Below are positions 56,163 through 64,000 of a DNA stretch of 64,000 nt, in pieces. The DNA is from Dryas octopetala (taxonomy: Eukaryota; Streptophyta; Magnoliopsida; Rosales; Rosaceae): contig OY992838.1 in assembly GCA_963921425.1 (NCBI GenBank), positions 15,872,001 through 15,936,000 on the forward strand, read 5' to 3'. The notes beneath the pieces are model-generated. The model had not been told where the DNA came from and did not search any database. It was given only the letters and a program-made list of their open reading frames with translations. Position numbers and translations under genes: made by a program. Position 1 is the stretch's first letter, and each line of letters opens with the position of its first letter.

Positions 56163-58514
56163 CACTACACCATTTCCCCCTTATCATCACTATTTTTTTC
56201 TGTTAGCTATTGCTGCAGCAATCACTATCATTGGTTGTGATTTAGAAATTGCCACCCTGCAGTCACCTTTAGGCTGATAGTTGTTCAGAATGGGGTGGCA
56301 AAGTGGCTAAGCAAACCCTTTTTTTGGAATGGTGGAGTTTGGAGACAAGAACTGTCTTTCACTGCTGACAGCTTGTGGCTCCACCAATGTTGCAGATAGT
56401 TGCTAATAGGGGATCACCATTGATGGAAATGTTGCTGTATTGGTGTTAATCAAAATGCCTTTTGCAACCAATTTTTATTAGAGTGAGATTGAATTATATT
56501 TGATAAATTGGCAAATGATTTTGCTGCTAATTGCAATGCATAATTCCAGTGGTTTTTGCTGCTATTTCTAGTATATTTGATGAGCTATTTGCAGATTCTA
56601 ACTCATCCATTATTAATCAAATAGAAGCAACCAGAAATGTGAATTTCATTGAATAAAAATCAACTTGCTACTTACACTTATATTAGAAGATACATAAATC
56701 GTACATACAGCAATATCAAAAGATGCATAAATTGTATGGATCCTTGCCCTTCTTCACAATCTTCTGTCTTGGCTCTCTTTGCCTTTGGTCTGCAGAAAAC
56801 ATACATACAACAATATTAGAAGAGACAAAAATTGTACAAAGCCACTCAAATGGAAACAAGGAATACCTCTCTGTGAAAGGTTTCTTAGTCACTTCAGTGA
56901 AATGCCTGATGGATTAATATGACTGAATTCGGGTTGCACTGCTTGATCTATCAATGCCCCCCAAGGATCCAGCGAAATCAACCTTTAGGCTGAAAACATA
57001 GAAGGTTCCCTTGTCACTCAAGACGGCAAGACATTGCGCAGTTGAAGAGAAAGCAAGACTGTAAATCTCTGCTCTGTCTGCTCCTCTCCTAACCTTCATA
57101 AAAATACAAGTCATTTCTTCAATACAAATATTTTGTAGTGGTTACAAAAATTCATATATTTTTATGATGTTCATGCAAAAACGATGAGACATGTTCATCA
57201 AAACTTGATTTTATGATATAAACACACCCCCTATTCACATACTAAAATCAAAAACCACATGAACAGACAATCAAAATTTTAACTCAGATTCAAATTTCAT
57301 ATACATACATTTATTAGAAAACAAAAAATGAATTTAAATACCTCTTGGAGCAATGAAGCATCAAAAGTATTGAAAACCCGAATCAAAGTCCCTTTACTGC
57401 TGGCCGTAGCGAGGAAGCGACCCTTCAGTGGACTTCTCCACAACTTGAGACTCTAAATATATCAAACAAATTAATCAAAGCAAGTCCAAATCATATTCAC
57501 AAACAATTCACACAACACAAAACCCACCCAAGTGCATCTTGATTTTGGCATCAAGGCTACAATTGTGCATGCTGATTAGTGCCATTGGCACATCCTTGTT
57601 GCACTCCTCGCTGCAAAATAACCCACAATTTTTATTTAATTTACATTGTGTTGATTAATCAATTGGATACAAACAAACAAAAAAAATCCTAAAATATGAA
57701 CAAAATGAGATCTACAAAGAGATGAGAGAGAAGAGAGAGAGAGAGACAGAGATCTACAAACAGAACCTACCATGTATTTTCAGATCTACAAAGTATAAAC
57801 CCTTGTTTGGTTTCGATCTAGCGTCATGGCTGGGTTTTTGGGAAGACATAGATCAGAGGGAGAGAGAGAGGAGGAGAAGAAGAGTTTGGCGATAATCTCG
57901 CCAGAATTCTCCATCATACGATGGTGGTTCGATCACAGAGATGAGAGAGAAGAGAGGGTGCGGCTGGTTTGGGGTTTGGAGAAAATGAAGATGAATTTCT
58001 GGAGTTAGTTTTTTATCCTCCATCAACCCTAAGTAGCAAAATTACATATTTACCCCTTAAACTAAAATCACCATATTTTGTTATCTATCATCAACACAGG
58101 TGTAAATAGTGACTGAAGGGGTGCAACCCAAATTCATGGTGCGCTGGACACTGTAATAAGTGAAAGAAATTTCCCACTCTTCCAATTTTTGGTTGAATTT
58201 GTGGTGGGAAGAAAGGATCTTAGACAATGGGTTTTACCACCGCAGCCCAACGCAACCCATTTAGTTGTATTTAGTATTTTTTTTCATTATTTTAGTTGTA
58301 TTTAGTTAATATTCAACTGAATGAGTTTTTTTTTTTGTCATACTACCCTTAAGTCAACTAATATATCTATTAGTGGAACATATGGCAACCTTTAACTCCA
58401 CTCTTTTTTTTACCTCTACTAAAATATTAATTAGTGATGAAAAAAAATGTTAATAGCCACTAACTCTAATCTAGTTTCTTTTCAAGGTGATCATTGGCCA
58501 TATTTGGTGTAGTG
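56163..58514. mobile_element. Gene-carrying CACTA element (2.35 kb)
   Basis: The termini CACTACACCA (56163-56172) and TGGTGTAGTG (58505-58514) are a perfect 10-bp inverted repeat, with the 3-bp target duplication TAA at 56160-56162 and 58515-58517. There is no transposase. The interior holds ATG18-like exons on the minus strand and an unrecognised open stretch on the plus strand at 57826-58008. It is non-autonomous and best described as a Pack-CACTA-type element inserted in the centre of a foldback MITE. Confidence 0.88.
56911..57610 (-). pseudogene. ATG18/WIPI gene fragment captured in the CACTA element
   Basis: The minus strand holds exon-like blocks in the order of ATG18 proteins. The first, about 57535-57610, has a short MHNCSLDAK match. 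The second, 57342 to about 57450, reads GRFLATASSKGTLIRVFNTF, DASLLQE and ends at a GTATTT donor. The third, from 57093 to about 56911, follows an AG acceptor and reads [38 protein letters not shown] before divergent residues and a stop. ATG18/WIPI proteins are WD40-like PROPPINs that bind PI3P through an RRG motif, kept here, and act in autophagosome formation. Introns are retained, so the fragment came from genomic DNA and not from an mRNA. Only the middle of the propeller is present, so it cannot encode a working ATG18. Confidence 0.82.
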
Positions 58515-58584
58515 TAAATAGTTGTTATTATAATCAGATGACTAAATGACTTCCGATTTTGGAGATTTTTTACAGGGATAATCT

Positions 58585-59470
58585 TTGAAGTAGAGCCTAA
58601 AAAATAGACGGTTCGGATTTTAATATTACATTGTGCAGTGGGCCTAACATGGTAGTTAGCTTTGTATTAACTTACTAATCAGTTAATTTTAGAGCATTCT
58701 TGTATATATATATATAGTAAATTACTAGAGAAAACCCCCTTCAAATTCAATTTTCTATTATAAGAACCCATGCCATCTTTTTTCAAAGAGTTAACAACTC
58801 TTTCCCTATTTTGCCAACTCACCAACTCTTTATATATATGTAGATTTCTTAATAAAAGTTTTTGAACACCTTTTAATACTGACACGGCGATACGTGGTGT
58901 AATCAATTAATGTGTTAAAAGATTTATTTTTGCTCACTATGGTGGATGAGTGACACATGTCACCTGACCACTTTTTTGTGACACATGTCACTCATATATT
59001 TATCATGGTGGTAATGCTCACCACCTCTTTTTTGTGGTGAGTAAAACTAGACTCATGTGTTAAAGTAGGTAGACGAAGGATTTATACTTTTAGAGTATAG
59101 TATTAATAACATTTATCTATATTATAACACGTAGATTAGTTACATCACATAGTGTGGTGTTACAGTCATACATAATTATTTCTTGTCCATTTTCTGATGT
59201 CTAAAGTAGAAGCGACCGAAACTAGTTTTTGTTATGAATTTCGATCCAATGACTAAAATGGGATGCCATGTCTGCAAAGCTTAAGGCTGTTTTTGAAAAA
59301 AAATAAAAAAATTACCTCCACTAGCTGCTATTATCAGAAATGGCATTCCAATAAGAAACTATACCCACCAACTAGCTACCGCCGACAACAACCCCATTGT
59401 CGATGGTCCCTTGCTCTGATCACCCCCCTCCCTCCGGCCCCCTCCCTTTCTCTTTCTTTCTTTCTTTATT

Positions 59471-59513
<43 letters not shown>

Positions 59514-61105
59514 CATTCTTCAGATTTGGGATTTTTTCATTCAAGGTTTCTTAAATCTGGGTTTTTTTTGTTTTTGTTCTAAAAACCTTATGTTTGGGGT
59601 TTTTGGAGTTCGAGTGCTTTATTCCATAAACTTTAGAGGTATGGCTTTTCTGGTTAAACCAGGTAGCCACCGAAGCACAAGAAAGAAAGAAAGAGAGAGA
59701 GAGTGAGAGAGAGTGAGAGAGAGCGAAGGAAGGGAGGGGGCTGGTCGAACGGGGGAGGGAATGAGGTGGTCGGCGTGAGGGACCATGACGATGGGTATCT
59801 TCCAGGAGTGGTGGAGGGGAGGGGAGGAAGGGAGGGAGAATGGGGTCAGGTGGTTGTTACAATTTTTCAATTTTTTTGTCAAACAATAAAAATTAATATG
59901 AAAAGACCAAAATACCCTAATTTTTAACATAAATTAAGTGCAACAAATTGATTTTGATGTCCTACATTGCAACAAATATTTAATTCAAATAATAAATTGT
60001 CACAATTTTTTTAAGCGGTGAAGTGAGAGGTGAAGTGAGATCAAACTCAAAATTCAAGTAGATAAAGTGTGAAAAAACCAATTAAAAAATATAGCTCAAG
60101 TATTAAATTACCCACCAACTATTGGGTGTATTTCAACTAGGTCCACAAACAATAAACTCTTTCCAATGTATCTATGAACTAATATTAAAATTGAAAAACT
60201 AACTTTATGATAGATAGACTGTTAAAGCTGAGGCTAAATGCCAACGTGGCAAATCATGACTAGGCATGTTTAATGGCGTGGCGCCAGCTCAGCACTTTTT
60301 TCCGTCCAATTTACGGTCAATCATGATCGACTAGGCATAGCGAGGAAGAAGTGTTGAGTTGGCGCCACATCATTTAACATGCGTAGTCATGATTTGCCAA
60401 ACTAGCATTTAACCTTAGCCCTAACTCGCCAGCTCAGTGGGTTGGGTTGGGACTTAACCCGCCAGCGGCATCGAGGGGGTTGGTTTTGAGTACTGCCAGT
60501 CCGTAACTGCCTAGTTTCTTTTTAGTCAGCTCGGTTTCGGTTTCAGTTGGGTTGCGGGTACAGTGGGTTGGTTTTGGTTTAAGGTTGGCGAGTGAATGTT
60601 GAGATCGGAGAGAGGAATGAGAGTCGGAGAGAATGATAGAGGGAGGAGAAGGCTGGAGTTTGGAGAAAAGACTGAAGAGAGTTGGAGTGACAATGGCCTT
60701 TTCACCGAAGAAGATGATTGAGGAGAAAACTTGAGAGAGGAAGCGACTGTGAGGAGAAAATTTGAGAGTGAGAGGGGGAGGCGGTTGTGAGTGTGAGGTT
60801 AGAAAAGTTATACTAATAATTTATTAATATAAATAATATTAGGATAGAAAACTTTTGGTATATATTAATAATTTATACATATAAATTTAATTGGGCAGGC
60901 CGAGTTGGTTTTGGGCGGTAGAACGCCCAAACCGTAGCCTACCCAACAAATGTTCGGCTCAAATAAGATAATGGGCTGGTTCTATTTGAGTGACGTGGGC
61001 CCGAGCGGAACCTACCCGAGTCAGTTTTGGGCTGTCGGTTTTGCTGGCCGGATGGTTTTGTGCCCAGAAGTGGAGTCGATCGAGCAGAGAGGAAACAAAT
61101 AGATT
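58585..61105 (+). repeat. Tandem duplication of about 2.5 kb, copy 1
   Basis: Nearly identical to 61106-63603, with differences mostly single substitutions, microsatellite length (CT run at 59477-59511) and a 12-bp repeat unit near 60018. It contains no recognised gene. The unit includes the last 118 bp of the foldback MITE right arm at its left edge and an internal hairpin (60228-60420). Confidence 0.95.
60228..60420. repeat. Hairpin (foldback) in duplication copy 1
   Basis: Arms 60228-60300 and 60347-60420 are inverted copies over about 73 bp (GGCAAATCATGACTA, GTGGCGCCA, TTTAATG or CATTTAAC) with a loop of about 46 nt. Confidence 0.85.
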
Positions 61106-61993
61106 TTGAAGTAGAGCCTAAAAAATAGACGATTCGGATTTTAATATTACATTGTGCAGTGGGCCCAACATGGTAGTTAGCTTTGTATTAACTTACTAAT
61201 CAGTTAATTTTAGAGCATTATTTTATATATATATATAGTAAATTACTAGAGAAAACCCCCTTCAAATTCAATTTTCTATTATAAGAACCCATGCCATCTT
61301 TTTTCAAAGAGTTAACAACTCTTTCCCTATTTTGCCAACTCACCAACTCTTTATATATATGTAGATTTCTTAATAAAAGTTTTTGAACACCTTTTAATAC
61401 TGACACGGCGATACGTGGTGTAATCAATTAATGTGTTAAAAGATTTATTTTTGCTCACTATGGTGGATGAGTGACACATGTCTCCTGACCACTTTTTTGT
61501 GACACATGTCACTCATATATTTATCATGGTGGTAATGCTCACCACCTCTTTTTTGTGGTGAGTAAAACTAGACTCATGTGTTAAAGTAGGTAGACGAAGG
61601 ATTTATACTTTTAGAGTATAGTATTAATAACATTTATCTATATTATAACACGTAGATTGGTTACATCACATAGTGTGGTGTTACAGTCATACATAATTAT
61701 TTCTTGTCCATTTTCTGATGTCTAAAGTAGAAGCGACCGAAACTAGTTTTTGTTATGAATTTCGATCCAATGACTAAAATGGGATGCCATGTCTGCAAAG
61801 CTTAAGGCTGTTTTTGAAAAAAAAAAAAAAAAAATTACCTCCACTAGCTGCTATTATCAGAAATGGCATTCCAATAAGAAACTATACCCACCAACTAGCT
61901 ACCGCCGACAACAACCCCATTGTCGATGGTCCCTTGCTCTGATCACCCCCCTCCCTCCGGCCCCTTCCCTTTCTCTTTCTTTCTTTCTTTATT

Positions 61994-62030
<37 letters not shown>

Positions 62031-63603
62031 CATTCTTCAGATTTGGGATTTTTTCATTCAAGGTTTCTTAAATCTGGGTTTTTTTTGTTTTTGTTCTAAA
62101 AACCTTATGTTTGGGGTTTTTGGAGTTCAAGTGCTTTATTCCATAAACTTTAGAGGTATGGCTTTTCTGGTTAAACCAGGTAGCCACCGAAGCACAAGAA
62201 AGAAAGAAAGAGAGAGAGAGTGAGCGAGAGCGAAGGAAGGGAGGGGGCTGGTCGAACGGGGGAGGGAATGAGGTGGTCGGCTTGAGGGACCGTGACGATG
62301 GGTATCTTCCAGGAGTGGTGGAGGGGAGGGGAGGAAGGGAGGGAGAATGGGGTCAGGTGGTTGTTACAATTTTTCAATTTTTTTGTCAAACAATAAAAAT
62401 TAATATGAAAAGACCAAAATACCCTAATTTTTAACATAAATTAAGTGCAACAAATTGATTTTGATGTCCTACATTGCAACAAATATTTAATTCAAATAAT
62501 AAATTGTCACAATTTTTTTAAGCGGTGAAGTGAGATCAAACTCAAAATTCAAGTAGATAAAGTGTGAAAAAACCAATTAAAAAATATAGCTCAAGTACTA
62601 ATTACCCACCAACTATTGGGTGTATTTCAACTAGGTCCACAAACAATAAACTCTTTCCAATGTATCTATGAACTAATATTAAAATTGAAAAACTAACTTT
62701 ATGATAGATAGACTGTTAAAGCTGAGGCTAAATGCCAACGTGGCAAATCATGACTAGGCATGTTTAATGGCGTGGCGTCAGCTCAGCACTTTTTCCCGTC
62801 CAATTTACGGTCAATCATGATCGACTAGGCATAGCGAGGAAGAAGTGTTGAGTTGGCGTCACATCATTTAACATGCCTAGTCATGATTTGCCACACTAGC
62901 ATTTAACCTTAGCCCTAACTCGCCAGCTCAGTGGGTCGGGTGGGGACTTAACCCGCCGGCGGCATCGAGGGGGTTGGTTTTGAGTACTGCCAGTCCGTAA
63001 CTGCCTAGTTTCTTTTTAGTCAGCTTGGTTTCGGTTTCAGTTGGGTTGCGGGTACAGTGGGTTGGTTTTGGTTTAAGGTTGGCGAGTGAATGTTGAGATC
63101 GGAGAGAGGAATGAGAGTCGGAGAGAATGATAGAGGGAGGAGAAGGCTGGAGTTTGGAGAAAAGACTGAAGAGAGTTGGAGCGACAATGGCCTTTTCACC
63201 GAAGAAGATGACTGAGAAGAAAACTTGAGAGAGGAAGCGACTGTGAGGAGAAAATTTGAGAGTGAGAGGGGGAGGCGGTTGTGAGTGTGAGGTTAGAAAA
63301 GTTATACTAATAATTTATTAATATAAACAATATTAGGATAGAAAACTTTTGGTATATATTAATAATTTATACATATAAATTTAATTGGGCAGGCCGAGTT
63401 GGTTTTGGGTGGTAGAAAGCCCAAACCGTAGCCTACCCAACAAATGTTCGGCTCAAATAAAATAATGGGCTGGTTCTATTTGAGTGACGTGGGCCCGAGC
63501 GGAACCTACCCGAGTCAGTTTTGGGCTGTCGGTTTTACTTGCCGGATGGTTTTGTGCCCAGAAGTGAAGTCGATCGAGCAGAGAGGAAACAAATAGATTT
63601 TGT
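61106..63603 (+). repeat. Tandem duplication of about 2.5 kb, copy 2
   Basis: Direct copy of 58585-61105. The junction shares TTTGAAG with the left edge of copy 1, so duplication may have used this microhomology. Confidence 0.95.
62721..62915. repeat. Hairpin (foldback) in duplication copy 2
   Basis: Counterpart of 60228-60420. Arms 62721-62794 and 62841-62915 remain paired, with a few differences from copy 1. Confidence 0.85.
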
Positions 63604-64000
63604 GAAGTCGTGGATGAAGTATAATAATGAGAGCCTGGTATCACGTGGGCCTTAAAACCCTTGGGCATCACGGGTATTGGGTTCTGCTATATGTTTTCGG
63701 TGTCAGAGTTCAAAGTTGCCTCTTCATGGTATTTCAGTTTTGGGTGTTTTGTTCAATTGTTCTTAAACAAAATTTCGGTATATTCCGCTCAAAAAAAAAA
63801 AAAAAAAAAAAAAAGAAGAAACTTCTTAGCCCTTGTTGTGATGGAAGACGATCACAAAGGAAAATGAAAAAGTTGAAACACAGTGTGGCAAATAGTGAGA
63901 ACTGGGATGAGCACCTTTTGAAATCAGGGAAGTTAACACTTAAAAGAGCATATCTGTTACGTTCTTTTCCTACTCTTTAATTAAAATTTGTTTTGTTTTT
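63604..64000. other. Unclassified, no gene supported
   Basis: Contains CACGTG at about 63642 and a run of about 22 adenines at 63792. Short open frames across the A run are not convincing genes. Confidence 0.4.

Larger units (their letters stand above)
55946..58702. mobile_element. Foldback MITE split by a CACTA element
   Basis: The left arm (55946-56162) and right arm (58515-58702) are inverted copies sharing TGCTCTAAA, AAGTTAATAC, AAGCTAAC, AGGCTCTACTTCAAAGAT and TAGTCATCT. Both outer ends abut TA microsatellite, with TATATAGAT and TATATATAT matching at 8 of 9. Rejoined around the CACTA, the MITE would be about 400 bp. Confidence 0.75.

Noticed and set aside
55946-58702. Reading the ATG18-carrying locus as a Pack-MULE with long inverted repeats
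   Set aside because: The inner CACTACACCA ends with TAA duplication show that the cargo belongs to a CACTA element; the outer repeats are arms of a MITE it split.
59397-59706. Ser-Leu-rich open frames over CT microsatellites (also at 11.2, 24.4, 28.4 and 62.0 kb)
   Set aside because: They are translations of dinucleotide repeats on either strand, without domains or splice context.
1-64000. A new multi-gene biological system
   Set aside because: Host genes here are a tandem fibrillin pair, one acyl hydrolase and one microRNA with no functional link visible; all other coding traces are transposon or organelle relics.

Overview
This is nuclear DNA from a eudicot plant, probably a woody rosid and possibly Rosaceae (family is inference). 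The evidence is split plant genes with AT-rich introns, a chloroplast fibrillin, a MIR394 hairpin, Helitron, CACTA, MULE and hAT remnants, and nuclear copies of plastid DNA. Only three host protein genes are well supported. All three lie on the plus strand: the last two exons of a plastid fibrillin (PAP/FBN3 type, 1094-2379), a complete tandem paralogue with six exons (3733-8460), and a seven-exon patatin-like acyl hydrolase (40549-48574). A fourth host locus is a MIR394 precursor (54087-54264).

Most of the rest is nested transposons. From 9.6 to 18.5 kb there is a decayed Helitron. It is split by a TIR element (10520-15638) that is itself split by a CACTA element (11424-14937, 3-bp target duplication). 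A further 370-bp insertion lies in the Helitron helicase region. At 20322-23098 is a MULE with roughly 300-bp inverted repeats and a perfect 9-bp target duplication; it carries a GRF-zinc-finger gene fragment and a mudrA N-terminal fragment. A hAT element of about 9.6 kb (23412-32995, RICESLEEPER-like transposase on the minus strand) holds a MULE-type TIR element, another TIR element, a mudrA remnant and a small hAT MITE. A DUF1985-type remnant follows (35.0-36.1 kb), then a solo LTR (37034-38706).

The patatin-like gene has a MULE-type MITE ending 104 bp before its ATG and one intron with a GC donor. Its 3.6-kb second intron holds a LINE fragment and a mosaic of organelle DNA (plastid rrn23, unassigned probable mitochondrial DNA, plastid psbZ) bounded by copies of one host sequence of about 65 bp. 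Downstream are a decayed Ty1/copia fragment, unclassified AT-rich DNA, a second solo LTR (52159-53259) and MIR394.

The right end contains a foldback MITE set in TA microsatellites and split by a 2.35-kb CACTA element. That CACTA carries intron-bearing exons of an ATG18/WIPI autophagy gene. The window ends with a recent tandem duplication of about 2.5 kb whose left breakpoint falls inside the MITE arm. I found no clearly undescribed biological system. The most informative objects are the gene-carrying CACTA, the organelle-DNA mosaic, the MULE with a GRF-finger cargo, and the nested element stacks.
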